A stretch of 64,000 bases of DNA, taken from assembly GCF_021155765.1 (NCBI RefSeq), contig NC_060114.1:3038001-3102000 (forward strand), written 5' to 3'. Below the pieces are notes generated by a model. It saw nothing but the letters and a program-made list of their open reading frames with translations. It made no database searches and had not been told where the DNA came from. This document shows positions 45,257-57,669 of the stretch, one piece after another (position 1 is the stretch's first letter; every line of letters begins with the position of its first letter). The translations under genes and the position numbers were made by a program. This stretch comes from Diprion similis. Its lineage: Eukaryota > Arthropoda > Insecta > Hymenoptera > Diprionidae.

Positions 45257-46726
45257 CTGCAAGTGAGAATCTGGTCTGATTCACGAGCAGATAGTCAAGC
45301 GAATGAAATGTATATGAAAATAACTTTAATGTAAAGTGATAGTAGTTTGCTTAGTTTTACGAGGTGCGTGTACTTATTTATTATCATTACAATATGTATA
45401 TGTAAATATATGTGAGAACTGTAATTGCGATTAACCGTGAAACACCCACCTGCAACTCATCACCTGCCAATCAATACATTTCTACGTTATATGTGGGTCG
45501 TACAGAAACTCAGGAAACTAATTGCATCGAAACGAACGAAAATCGCTAAACCATACTCTATAAGTGATAAAATGATAGTCATACGAGTACCTAATTTGAA
45601 ATATAAAAAAAAAGTAATATTTATTTATATCTGTCTAGTTGTAATTCAATAATGTATAGAATATTCTTTTAAGGAACTGTACAGTGTAAATGCCTAAACA
45701 ACTAATCAATCAATTAAATTAGGTATGTATTTTAATTTATAGATATTACGTACGGCTCAATTGCAACACGCAAAAAATAATTATTTCCGACTTGGAAATT
45801 TTATACATCCACATTTGTTTCCTGACAAAATGAACAATTAATTAACTAACAGTTATCCTTCACCATTTTCGAGAATTTTCATAAAGTTTAATCATAAAAG
45901 TTTAACAGATGTAAGCACAGCACACTGTGATACTAATCGAACAAATATCAACTCTGAATGTATACGCGTGAAAAATGCCTTAATATTTTATAATTGTGCG
46001 ATGTTTTAATAAAGCACCATTTTCTACGAAACATGTAAATGATTATGATCATTTGTAAATTATTTCCTTTTGTAGCCTTAACGAGAATATATAGTATACG
46101 TTACTATTATTTTTCATCACTTTTGGTCACTTTTATTACATTTTCTGACAACTATTGCGGTAATTTGATCAAGGTGTAGTAATAAATTTTACTCGCATTA
46201 CATTTTCAAAAGTGCAATTTTCCGACTCAAATTTTCAGGTCTGCAGGTAAACGACCGGACTGTATTCGTGCGCCCATCTTAGTTCGTCAGAAAACCAGTT
46301 TCAGTCTCATTATCCAACCTTTCAGAGCTGGGTTAAAAATCAGTCGTGCATGATTGAAGAAAAATGTCATTCTGCTTACCACGAACTGTGTGACGAAACC
46401 GGTACTAATTACCAGTGGTTAAGGACTAGATGCTGACATGCAACACAACTAGTCACTCATCGTTTCTGCGCTTTCTGTTCAATTCACGCCGACAGTAGCG
46501 TGCCAGTGATTCAAAGAATCGAGGCATATTCATCGCGTCATTTTCAAAAACTGGAAATTTCCGGCCACGTGTCCTTATTCTCGGCTGCGCAGCCAGTCAA
46601 TACACAATTTGCATACAGAGCTCATTAGTCGTTGGCAGCTGCGTAATACGCGCTCGCGTTTCAGTTCACCCTTATTTTTGCTTCTTTTTATTCTACATTT
46701 GAAACTGACAATAAGTTTACACTCAC
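45257..46726 (-). other. Intron of candidate minus-strand gene
   Basis: AT-rich. 46230-46700 is GC-richer without a supportable frame and could hold regulatory DNA. Nothing else seen. Confidence 0.3.
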
Positions 46727-46889
46727 CAATCTCTGCGAGTTCCGTTGCTTGTATTTTTCGAAGATTGAAACATCGAAGGTAATTCAATGATTGTTTGTAA
46801 TGACGTTTCCGTACGAAAAAACGAGAAAACTTTACTAATGAGGTTGGTTCGCCAGAAAATCCATAGTTTTTTGTTACAAGATTGATGTA
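46727..46889 (-). CDS. Candidate minus-strand gene, exon 4
   Basis: The donor is ATTG/GTGAGTGT, a perfect consensus. The frame reads YINLVTKNYGFSGEPTSLV, KFSRFFVRKRHYKQSLNYL, RCFNLRKIQATELAEI (54 codons plus one base). The left splice is good. The right boundary (acceptor TAGTAAAAG, phase 0) is weak because it lacks a pyrimidine tract; an alternative is ATTAG at about 46844. It is rich in basic residues. Family not recognised. Confidence 0.3.
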
Positions 46890-46937
46890 CTTTTACTAGC
46901 TGTTAAATTATTGTATTCGTGAGCTGTGAAGATCTTT

Positions 46938-47264
46938 TTAACCCTTAGTTGGCACACTTTCCCATCATAGCAGGCATACTGGAACGCCTCGTAGTCCAAC
47001 CACTAAAATGCAGATAACGAGTAAATTGCTGGTCATTTATTTGCAAAAATTACAAGAGAATGTTCAAAAAGTTTTTTAAAAGATTATACAGGTTATTTTG
47101 AAACAATGTTAAATGTGGAAAAATATTAAAAATTTTATAGAATTCGGAAAAATCATAATTTTTTTTACTATACAATACTTTCTATATTCTCATTGGTTTA
47201 AAATAAGAGATGAGATAAATGAAAGTGGGGCGTTTAGTACCCCACAGTGCTAGCTAAGGGTTAA
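46938..47264. mobile_element. piggyBac-like MITE
   Basis: TTAA stands at both ends (46938-46941 and 47261-47264), followed inward by CCCTTAGTTGGCACAC on the left and, inverted, CCCTTAGCTAGCACTGTG on the right. TTAA duplications and CCCT-type tips are the mark of the piggyBac superfamily. The 327 bases contain no transposase. Confidence 0.75.
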
Positions 47265-50200
47265 AATTACAAATATACCAAATACTAGAATTATATATGA
47301 AAGCTTAGGTATCGAAGCTTCGTTTCAAGTTCCTTCGAAGTACTCAGAAACTCGTTAGAGATTCGTTCGATTTTTACTATATAGAAGCATTTTCTTTTCT
47401 TTGTCACCTTGGCGTTATTTAATACTGGATTTTATTAAATTACAGCAGAATTGATTATGGTAAAAAATATGAATATTGAACTGACTACAATTTGCAAGAA
47501 AACGAGAAAATCTAGTTTATTGAATTCGTAGAAAGTTTTATTCGGAAGGAAATGAGGCATCGTAGAGTAAAATTGAACGAATATACCACAAATTGGTAAC
47601 CATTTTTAAAGGGAAAATCGATATCTTGTAACCTTTTGTTTATAATTCCAGTATTTTATATTTTAACATTTCCAAAAAGAATTCCATAGCCTTACAATAA
47701 TTTGGTAAATTTTCGATATATCACTGAAAATGTTACAAACACATGATGTAACAAATGTGTAACGCAGTTTTTATGGACTATTCGAGATTAGATCGAATAA
47801 TTCCCAAAGCCATTTGCCTGAAAATTGAGATTTGCAAACGTTACAAATTTTTTAAGTTCCTACATTAATTTTGTAACTTTTACGCCGCCCCATAACTCTA
47901 AAACGGATTTGTGGGAGGAGTGATTTAAAGCGGAAAACAGTTTTTTTATTCCGAAATCCTCCAAGTTAAAATGGTTGCTTGATCAACTTGAAAAAAATAT
48001 GATCGACCATTTTTATTTAGAAATAATTTAAATTGTTATAAAAGTTGATTATTTTTACTATATTGTCAACGCGAAAGACTTTCTAAGTGAGAAATACTCC
48101 ACTTTGCAAAAATTGTCATCTGAAGAAAATCTCTAATTTTCGAAAGTATCTATTTGCAGATAAGCAGCTTCGAGAAAAAAATACATCACCCATAACTTTT
48201 TTTTAATAAATATTGCGGATTTTGATTGAAAAATATTTTTGTGACTTATAGCGCACGTGCTTCAATTCTTCCACTCAAATCGCCTTATTAAAACTTCTGA
48301 ATTGCAATTTATTTGCAAATAGGTTTACAACTCTCTACAACTCCTGAAAGTGTAATCGCGATCAAATGAGACACTCTAAATTTTTTTAGTCCGGTGAAAT
48401 CCCAACCAAATACAGTTTCTCAGAGCACGTTGTGGCGAAATTACAGCAGCCTAGAATGAGTAGAAATGCAAAATGATAAAAATAAGATTTTTGGCCGTTT
48501 GGTCTTGCGGCCTATTAAATACAAAAAAGAACTTCGTAGACATGTTACTTTTCATAATCGTCCAACTGTAAGACGGCCACAGATATCTGGATCCAATTCC
48601 CTGCACTTTTTTTATGATTCCATGCAATTTCCGTGACGTTTCGTAACTCCTTGAATTTCAGAGCTGGGCCATTAAATAATTTCTACACCTTTCACCATCG
48701 ACTTCAACTGGGTTATTTTATATGCATTTGTCGAAAATAAACTTGCCTGGTAGTTAAAAAGTTTTTTCTTACTTTACGGAACCGATCGCCGACAGTCGGC
48801 TCAACTTAGTTGTAATTTTCCACCATTAAACATCAAAATATTGGTGTTCAGAAAAACAAAGTTTTTCGAAGAATGGTAACTTGGCACCTTCGAGATGAAT
48901 AAAATGAAATCAAACCACGCATTATTCAGGCACAAGATCGTTTTGATCTTATAATTGCGTGTTATAATTATAACTGGCATAATCCTGGTTCAAATAAAAT
49001 CCTATATGAGCTCATCGAGTTATGGAAGTAAGGCTAGAGGGTCACCCATTAATTAATCAAAAATACGGTACGAGATGGTTTTATAATGAAACATTGTAAA
49101 TCTATAACCTTCAAAAATTCACAGGATTTTTGTAAATAAAGGTAAGATTCTTGAATCTGGCATAATGAGTCATTTATTTTAATAGAATAAAATAATACAT
49201 CTACATATTTTTATTTACATATATATATATATATAACTATATATATAACAGTATGTTAGGAATGGAAAAATTCACAGCCTCAAAGACGTATTTTACCTAT
49301 AGAGTATATTACTCGATCAAGTATGTGTATACTGCACATTATTTCTATACCATACTGCAAAAATCTATTTTTGATTCAAACAATAAATCTGTATTCTTTT
49401 ATAATATCCTTATTCGAATATTCACAAATATGATTTATATGTATATTTAGGATTAAGGTAGCCAAGGAGTTATGGAACACGACGACTAGTGCATACGTGT
49501 TCAATCGTGTCATGGATGTTATACGACATTTTTTTCAACGAGAATTATTTTCTGTGTATCTGAATCTTATATTATACAGATATTCATAGAAACTCCAGAT
49601 ATTCACGAATCCTGTGATTGTATGTATATTACAAAGCTTGTTAACTTTTAGGACTTTATTAACTTTATTTCTGCAGTCAACGTCGACCTTTTAAAAAAAT
49701 TCAAACGATTGTTGCATTCTATTCTGAAACATTTCATTTCGATTTTCGAAGAGCATGAACTCAACCTGGGATTTCATTAGCGGGTTTTATAGTAATTTAA
49801 ATTAGAACCTAATTTGAAGAAGAACGTCGTGAATACGTGTATTATTTTTTTCATTAGAGATTTTCATTAGTATATATCATTAGAGAATATTAATAAATGT
49901 CTGCAGAGATACAAATATAAGATGCGTCACGCCTAAGTCTTTATGAATACCAAGTTAATTCGAATTTTAAAACGTGAATTTACGAAGAACGATTCACTCT
50001 TTAAGTCTCTAAAACTTCGGGTATACGAAATTCTATCACAGGATTCGTTGCATTCGACACAATTTGTAGACACGATAAACTTTTTCGTCAAGTCTGCACA
50101 GTGAACAATAAAAATTGTTGCAGAAAACTTTTATGGTTACAAAAGAAATTTTTTTTCAAGTGAAGAAGTCCAGTTGTTAATGAAATATTCAACGTTTTGT

Positions 50201-50879
50201 CCTTAGCGTCTTTCGAACTTCGAAAATCGTCCTAATATTAGTTCGAGTCTTTTGGAATCGAAAGAATTATGATATAATAAAAATTTTTGAAATTCTACAT
50301 AAATTATCGTTCAAAATTTTATAAACTTGCGAAATGCTGAAGACCACGTTACCGATATTCAACATTTTTCGTCGTCGTCACAGTTGTTGTTTAATTTCTT
50401 GATTTCATTACAAAGTATGAATATGTGACATGGATTCAGAGGAATTTGCAAGTTATGGCCCGATGTTATCGATAAATGTTAAAAGTGTCTGATATTATTT
50501 ATCCGTGACTCATAAAGAAGTGATTTCCGTCCAATTTGATCTGTTCGTGTACATACAATTGACGGATTTGAATGGATAAATTCAACAATCTATCTATAGA
50601 ATCTAGATATTTATATATCTATTATAAATTATACTATCTGCTTGGATCCGTTTAGACAAAGACGATTTGGATCTAATTAGATCTATTCATATTTCCCCGA
50701 GACGTGTAGTAGGAAACAAAAATTTTCTGTGCATTGTTCGACTTAAATTGTGATACACATTCATCATTCATCTTTAATTTAAAGTCAAGATGCTCAGAAT
50801 TCAAAAAGTGGTTAAAAAATTCGATAAATACGACAGTCCGTCCCTTCTGACTGATCATCAGGAGAACCCATAAGAGATT
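47265..50879. other. Gene-poor DNA (intron of the candidate minus-strand gene)
   Basis: AT-rich, no exon that I can support. An AT microsatellite is at 49217-49247. Open frames here are short and not protein-like. Confidence 0.35.
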
Positions 50880-51170
50880 CCCTGATCGATTTCGACGTTG
50901 ACGTATCTCTCTCCAAATATCGAAGTCCACGGATCTGAAAGGCAAAAAAAGGTTTAAGAACCATTCTATATACAGTTCCGAGCAAAAATACTCCACCACA
51001 CTTTCATTTGGCGCCGAAATGGCATTTTTGTAATTCTACGTCAAATGAAACAAATGCAAATGTGTTGGAGTGTTTTTGTTCAGAATAGTATATACAGTGA
51101 GGCTGTTGAGCCCTTTTTCGCGTTCGAGATATGTGGACTTCGATATTTGGAAATATGCATGACTAATGGG
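50880..51170. mobile_element. 291-base TIR element (empty-site copy)
   Basis: The left arm CCCTGATCGATTTCGACGTT...AAATATCGAAGTCCA recurs inverted as TGGACTTCGATATTTGGAAA...ACTAATGGG. The pairing continues through AGCAAAAATACTCCA / TGGAGTGTTTTTG. A second copy of the arm at 57670 is interrupted by a hAT-type insertion; this copy shows the uninterrupted state. Confidence 0.75.
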
Positions 51171-51385
51171 AGCAAGAGAAATTTATTGTCAAGCTTTTGC
51201 AGTTGAGTTTTCTTTCTTCATTCCGACCATTTCTTGTACCTGTGACTACGAATCATCATCACAGGTTACACGAACATCTCGTTCTCCCTGTTCTCGTTCC
51301 TCAAATTTTCTTCGTACTCAGCACAACAACAACAGCGGTTTTTTTTGCTGTAGTTTTCTGGGCTTTCCGGAACATTTTCACTGAC

Positions 51386-51568
51386 CATCGTTAGGTAAGT
51401 ATCGACGCTCTTTGTGTCCAACGACGCGAGTGACCAAGATAACGAAATTGCCTCGTGTTCTGGCAGCGTTGAAGGCCTCGAATTTGCGGATCCCAATGAC
51501 AGTTTAGACGTTGCACTCGACTGAGACTTTTTCACTAATCTGCTCTTCGTTGAGAGTTTCTTTAGTGC
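51386..51568 (-). CDS. Candidate minus-strand gene, exon 3 (Ser/Lys-rich)
   Basis: Exactly 61 codons, phase 0 at both ends. The acceptor is TCTGTGTACTTTCAG, the donor ACGATG/GTCAGT. It reads ALKKLSTKSRLVKKSQSSAT, SKLSLGSANSRPSTLPEHEA, ISLSWSLASLDTKSVDTYLT, M. Codon use is unlike the AT-rich flanks (ACG, TCG, GCG, GTC are frequent), which is the best sign that it is coding. Ser/Thr-rich with basic clusters, so probably disordered. Family not recognised. Confidence 0.45.
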
Positions 51569-51906
51569 CTGAAAGTACACAGATTCAACATTGAGGACAA
51601 ATTTGAATATTGCAAGAATTACAAGAATAAAAAAAATAAATGATTGCTCGGATAAAGTAACTTTTTATGTTAAGTGTGATTATAGTTGAAAATACTATGC
51701 TTTCATTATCTAGTTATTGCAGCACCAAAATTGTTTGTTTCATACTACAGTGACAAACTTAATTGGAGCCTTGGCATCAATTTATTATTGCACCAGCATC
51801 AAATTATTGCAACAATTGCAAGAAAATGAAGCGTGTTGCCAAGTAAACGCCGCAGTACGTTGTGTTGGCTACCATTGAGGGGATTGAATATCGGTAAAAC
51901 AGACCT

Positions 51907-52199
51907 CCCTGGTGAAAATTTCTACTACTACGAATTTTTACAGAAAGTGTAACATTTTGTATTATTTCGTAGAAAATTGTAAATATACATAATTTTTCGT
52001 GAAGAATTGTTAAATTTTATTGAAAATTGTAGATTTTTTACTGAAAAAATACAAATTTTCATGAAAATCTACAAGTTTTTATAAAAAACTATGCAGACTT
52101 AGTATTTTGTACGAAAACCATTCTTTGTATCAAATTTTACGAAATGTCTCGATTTTCTTAAGAGTTCGTAGAAAATAGTGGAAATAATTTTCGCCGGGG
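51907..52199. mobile_element. GGTGAAAAT-ended self-similar MITE
   Basis: Starts CCCTGGTGAAAATTTCTACT and ends GGAAATAATTTTCGCCGGGG, an inverted pair of tips. The interior is made of TAGAAAATTGTA / TACGAATTTT words on both strands, like 23540-23854. Confidence 0.65.
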
Positions 52200-52366
52200 C
52201 TACCATGTTATAATCACTAGTAAAATCGAGTCATATAATGACTTTAATGTGATTCCAGAACGCGATCACTAAACGCTCCAGCATAGGTTATAAACAACGG
52301 AAGAATTGCTTGGCCAAATCCATGCAACTTGGCAATGCGAGCAGTTCCGGCTTACTTGTGCGAACT

Positions 52367-53100
52367 TTAAGGGGGTCGTCTAGTGTAGAAGTTTGGAAAA
52401 ATGGAAGAATTTTTTTGCACATTATCATAACTACATCTTTTAAGAATAGTTTGGCCAAAAACCGATGTCGAATTTCCAAAAGTTGAGAATTGAATTAATG
52501 GTAAGAAAAATTTTCATTTCGTCTGACACAGAAATCAGCGTGAAAACCAAATAAAACTTTGGACGTGTTAACTTTAAATGCGTTTTTCTGGAAACAGCAT
52601 TTTCCAAAAGTGTAGTCATGATATCTCAAAAAGCACGAGAGCGATCCTTCTCAAATTTTTACACCATCTTTAATATACCTATACCTATGGCGTGAACTAG
52701 GATAATCATGATTACTTTCGTAGTTTTTGTTTTACGAGTTAAACAAATGGAAAAAACATGCAAATTTCAAATTTTTTCGTTCAAACTGTGTAAAAATTGT
52801 TTAGTTTATTCTAGTTCATATCATAGCTACAAGCCTAAAGATTAAAATGCAGTTTGTTTTTCTGATGTTAGATGAGTAGAACAGCCGGAATCACATCTAT
52901 ACTCAAGCACATTTTTTTTACACACGTTCCAGTATACATTACGTTATATTCAATATTTCAACTCAAAAAAATTTACATAGTTTGTTTAAATGTCAAAAAT
53001 ATCAGGTAAAAATTATGAGAAATTTTATTTCAATGCTTTCTTAAGAAAATACCCCAAAAAACTTTAAACAAACAGCCTTCTCACTAGACAACCCCTTTAA
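52367..53100. mobile_element. piggyBac-like non-autonomous element (TTAA ends)
   Basis: TTAA at 52367-52370 and 53097-53100. The inverted tips are GGGGGTCGTCTAGTGTAGAA and AGGGGTTGTCTAGTGAGAAG. 734 bases including both TTAA, AT-rich, no transposase frame. A family different from the one at 46938. Confidence 0.75.
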
Positions 53101-53430
53101 ATCCGCTACCTACCGATAACTGGTACGGATATTTATTCCCCTCAGTGGTAGGCAACCCAACATACTGCGGCGTGTACTTGGAAACACCCTGCATAGTACG
53201 AATGACCATAACCAATAAAAATAGTAACGCCTATTAGGTTTTTGGTCAATGACTTTAAAACTAATTTGCATTTTGTACACAGAAATGTATTTTTCGGTTG
53301 TAGTAAAAAATGAGAACAATAACCACAACTAAAAATTTCTCTTGGTATAATCGTAATCTAATCGTTGAAGCCACAAAACACAATCACACGAATCAATAAG
53401 CATAATAACAGGATAATGGGAATGGAGTGA

Positions 53431-53609
53431 AAAGTTTCGCTCATTTTTTCCCCACGCAGATTTAACGTCACGACAATTAATCACCACCGATCCAGGGTAT
53501 TTTGGCGCTGTTGGTACGCATCTTACTTAAGTCCAGTTCAGCGCGGGAGAAAAACTTTTTTGGAGAAAGGAACTGCAGTCCTAGACACACCATGTATACT
53601 CACACCACG
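53431..53609 (+). repeat. Second copy of the Hey-upstream 180-base segment
   Basis: Co-linear with 35127-35306 over its full length, same orientation, 18.3 kb away. Similarity stops abruptly at both ends (AAAG...CACCACG). It has no inverted termini and no open frame. Confidence 0.85.
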
Positions 53610-53944
53610 GTCTGAGCTATAAATAAATATCTATTCAGTTACTAGAAATGTATCAACGAAAACTTCATCAAATACGATAAGAACCATAATTTATGCTTAT
53701 TTGATAAGACGCTATCGTAATTTCCAAAGCAACGGGCAGTGGTGCGTAATATATTTATGGTGTGTAAATCAAGAGAGTAATTAGAACGATTGAACAAAAA
53801 TAATTTTGATACTTCAAATGTGATAGTGAAATGGAGTAAGAAAATATTTTCTTTCAGTGTTGCAGAGATTTCATGGTCATGCGTTATTGAAAAGCGTGAG
53901 AACGGTTTTGAAAAATTTGAATATCTGTTGCAATAATTTCTAAC

Positions 53945-54043
53945 CAATTCTCGAAATACAATGGCAAGGTTTTCTTTTACTTCAGCGGTTGACATTCTTC
54001 TTTTTTGCCGCAGTGAAATTAATTGCGATAGGCATTTATTTTC
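53945..54043 (-). CDS. Candidate minus-strand gene, exon 2
   Basis: 33 codons, phase 0 at both ends. The acceptor is AAAATTGCAG; the donor GAATTG/GTTAGA is weaker. It reads ENKCLSQLISLRQKRRMST then AEVKENLAIVFREL, a helix-prone stretch that would join ...GLRILR before it and ALKKLS after it. The frame stays open past the donor, so the 3' boundary is uncertain. Confidence 0.3.
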
Positions 54044-55108
54044 CTGCAATTTTCATTCCAAAAGTATACGAGGATGAATGTCAAAAATGTAATTGTAAGT
54101 TGAGAACAATCTGTATCTAACCACCGTGCATTTACATCAATTTCTTACGAATATGAGTCATGAATAAACAAGCAGGCGGAGGAAAAACAAATGTGTCACA
54201 TAGTATTGGGAACAGGGTCAAAAGGGTATTTGGTGAAGTGTGATGCGTAAGAGGCAGAAAATTAACAATTGTATGAAAAAGTATGAATTGTATTTGAATG
54301 GCTCCGTCACAAAACTAAAATACTGCATTTGACTGCAGAATCAAGCATAATTATTACAATAATTATTATCAGAACAATCACGGCATATAGATTTGCTGTA
54401 CATACTTTAAAAAAAAACCTCAAGATGTGCAAAGACCAGTCTCGTACTTAATATACGAGTATACGGCTGGAAAAGTTTGTGAACTTTGGGAATTTATAAA
54501 TTCCCAAATTTATAACTCGACAACCAATCTCTTAATTCGATTAGTGTTAATTTTATGTTATAGTACGTAGATCGAGCTTCATTTAATTTTTTCATTAAAA
54601 TCAATGAAGAAAAAATATTTTGAGTAACAATAACATCCTAGGATATCTGAAAAACAGCCAAACGATTTTCTTTAAATTTGAAGACAGTATTGTTGGATAG
54701 TTTATCTTATTTGTCACGATCCTTCTCTTTGGAATCAACTCGTTCTTTTCTTTAATAGAATCAAAAAATTTCGGACAAAAATTGATCATCAACTCGAAAC
54801 GTTCACCGTTTTATTGAAAAAAGAAGAAAATACAGATTTCAGCTCTTCGCGTATAGGATAAACTATATCTACAAGAATACTGCCTCAACATTTGAAATGA
54901 ATCAAATTTTTTTTAAATAGATTAGGTTTTTGTTTTTAGACATCGAGCTATACACTTCTGAACAAAACTAAATTTGAATGACTGTCGAGGTACAAATGTT
55001 TAGAATTCACCTGCTGTTTCACTCAAATACTCGTAGAATATCCCCTGAACATTGCCACAGACGATGACAAGTATTGAACAGTGCGAGAACAAAGAATGTA
55101 TAGCTCAC
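54044..55108. other. Gene-poor DNA with a diverged repeat
   Basis: 54540-54960 shows words of the 29-kb foldback family (GATCATCAACTCGAAACG... and others) and is probably a decayed copy. No gene seen. Confidence 0.35.
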
Positions 55109-55153
55109 CCTTAATATCCTGAGGCCGGATTTGGACAGCGCTTTCTTCAACAT
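55109..55153 (-). CDS. Candidate minus-strand gene, first coding exon
   Basis: Reads MLKKALSKSGLRILR to the donor AGG/GTGAGC, phase 0, joining to GAA at 54043. An in-frame stop lies upstream with no earlier Met. A longer frame (MRVTL..., 55424 to the donor) overlaps in another phase, but it would stop two codons into the next exon, so it would act at most as an upstream ORF. The GC-rich setting with a TATA-like box fits a 5' exon. Confidence 0.3.
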
Positions 55154-55520
55154 TTCGTGTGCGCCTGAACCAGCAGCCCGATCGGAAAAGTGTGAACGCG
55201 TATCGCCAACACCTTGAGGGATGATACACGAGCACTTGACGTGGTCTCGAGGTATTTAAAACTAGCTTTCCTATTAACGTGATGAGCGCGGGAGTTTTAT
55301 ACCGCAAGCCACGCGGTAGGTTGGCGTATTGATTCGGGAGCAACCCCGCGTTGACCTTCCGAACCAACCCTGGCACGAGGGTGAAACTTGAATTGAACGA
55401 CGCGCCTGCCAGGGTGACTCTCATCGGAGTGCTGCCTCCACCCCGCGGCTTCTCCTATATATAAACTCCCTCCCCCTGACTTATCAAACTTCTACCCCTC
55501 TGAGAGCGAAGCGAAAGGTC
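55154..55520 (-). promoter_or_regulatory. GC-rich promoter-like island with TATA-like box
   Basis: CpG-rich relative to the flanks. TATATATA at about 55454-55461 reads as a TATA-type box on either strand. On the minus strand it lies about 300 bases before the candidate first coding exon. Confidence 0.35.
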
Positions 55521-57516
55521 GCGGAGATGAAAGGAGGGGGGTGGAGGATCGGAATATGTATTTGTAAGTGAACGAGATTGAGAGAACGAGGGTCAGGATT
55601 TGATCAGTGGATTGCATAGTGACCCTGGGGATTTGGCAAGAATCGACTTAATTGAATTGAACTCGGTGGCTACTGTAGTGGCTACTAGTGCTCGATATAA
55701 TAGTTTGTAAGTAAAGAAATTTGTCAGATCGAATAACGCAATCGTTACGTATCGAACATTAATAATTAAACTCACGTCTGGATCATTAACAGGTTAGTTA
55801 TAGTAGCACGCAATTAGTTGATGTGTTAATGACGGACAATTACGAAAGTATCAGCCCATGATTAGGCCATTATACGGTAATTTGAAAATTGTTTTGGGGA
55901 GGGAATAAATATGGTAACTTCCCTGATATTATTTTAATATCCTATTCAGTTGTGGGATAAGTAAACTCAAAATTACGGGAAGTCAAAAGAAACTTCTGAG
56001 TCATATCTTCCGAATCGAGACTTTTCTGATGACTATGAAAATTTCTATTTTTACGTATATATTCCAATTCATTTTTATACATTCTATAACTTTTTAACAT
56101 TATTTCAACGAATTATTGCTTCAGGTAAATGACATCAAATTCTTAATTACACTTTAATTCTGCGTGATTTATCCCAATTTCCAGTAACGATTAGATTTTG
56201 TTGAAAGAAAAAAAGATAAAAACACGAAGTGTTTAGTGATAGAAGTGATAGAATATCTTTTTACAGTATAATAGCCATAAAATACACATTTTTTAACACG
56301 TATAAATTCAACTGCGAACAGACCATTCGCAAGAAATTATTACTAATATATCTTTCTTCCCGTGTAAAAACATTTTCATAAAATTATCTGAAATTTCCCC
56401 ATTGAAATGACAATATCATTTTTGCACAGTATTGCGTATTTATTCTACCGTTTCTACAACATATATTTTTTATAGTTGATTCAATCAAACGTTTCGGAGA
56501 AAAAAACTGTTAAAAAATTTGAAAATCAAAATCGATTTAGTAGTTCTGCTGTTATAAGCGAACATACGGACAAACAGATAGAGAGACGTTGAGTTTTATT
56601 GAATGTCTGTAGAGATGGGAAAACTACTCAAAATCACGTAACCCACATTCAATGGGGACACAATAAGAAACATTCCTAGTTGTGATTACTATGCAGTCCT
56701 TAACTAGTTTTATTTTTTACCACAACTGAAAAATACAGTTCTGGACACAAAGTGAAAATTAGTTCCGTCGCTGTAATCAGAAGCTTCTTTTAAATTAATA
56801 ATGTCAATTAATAAGTCAACCGACAATATGTTTCCATTCAGTGGAGGTTCTCACTGTCAAATCATGGTCCATAAATAACCAACCCTTTTAATTCTGTAAT
56901 AACCATATGCGTCATGTACTCATAGTCAGTCGTATTTTGTTGATCGATTTATAATTTCTGCTTATCCTTGCAGATTGGACACGGAATTATGGCAAAAAGA
57001 AACTATGACTACCCATATTATATGATTGAAAAGTTCATAACTACTTCAACGGTAACCATTTATCCACAGTTTTCAACAGTATTTTCGCTGTTCAGTGTTT
57101 TTCGGTATCTGATTTCTACAAAAGCAATTACAAAGTGTTTATACTTTTCTCCCATTTCACCAATAAGAAAGGATTATTGCTATACGGATCGGATTCATGA
57201 CGTAGGAACCAACCATTATAGCTCACGTAAGCTTCAACACAATGATTCGATCCATTATTATATTAACAGTCACACAGAATGGAAGACAAACAACTTGTTT
57301 TCGAACAAAAGAACCGAGTACGTATACACGCTGTATCATAAATAGTGTGACGTTGCATCAACACGTACACGTCACAACAAACCCTGAACACGCGGAGGGG
57401 AGCCGAATAGAGCCGAAGTTTCCCGAATTCGCCGACCTGCGCCGAGGAACGTCACTCATGTCAGTGGGTGGACACCCTTTTGGCACATCCTCGATTGGGG
57501 AATAGTCTTCTTTTTC
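55521..57516. other. Gene-poor DNA
   Basis: 56530-56610 resembles transposon filler. A 125-codon frame at 56968-57345 (+) follows an acceptor-like TTATCCTTGCAG but is AT-rich and unrecognised. No supported gene. Confidence 0.3.
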
Positions 57517-57583
57517 GAAAGAAGAAGAAGAAGAAGAAGAAGGAGAAGGAGAAGAAGAAGAAGACGAAGAAGAAGAAGAAGAG
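57517..57583 (+). repeat. GAA-type purine microsatellite
   Basis: A 67-base nearly pure purine tract of GAA/GGA triplets with one interruption (GACGAA). Open frames across it on either strand are artefacts of the repeat. Confidence 0.9.
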
Positions 57584-57669
57584 TGAACAGCCTTCGCGCA
57601 CGATACCTACTTTCCACACCGAGAGAGAAAGAAGGACGAAGCGACTCCACTCCAACGATTAAAGGGGTG

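Noticed and set aside
57456..57662. Poly-Lys / poly-Phe / poly-Leu frames on both strands
   Set aside because: Translations of the GAA microsatellite, not genes.
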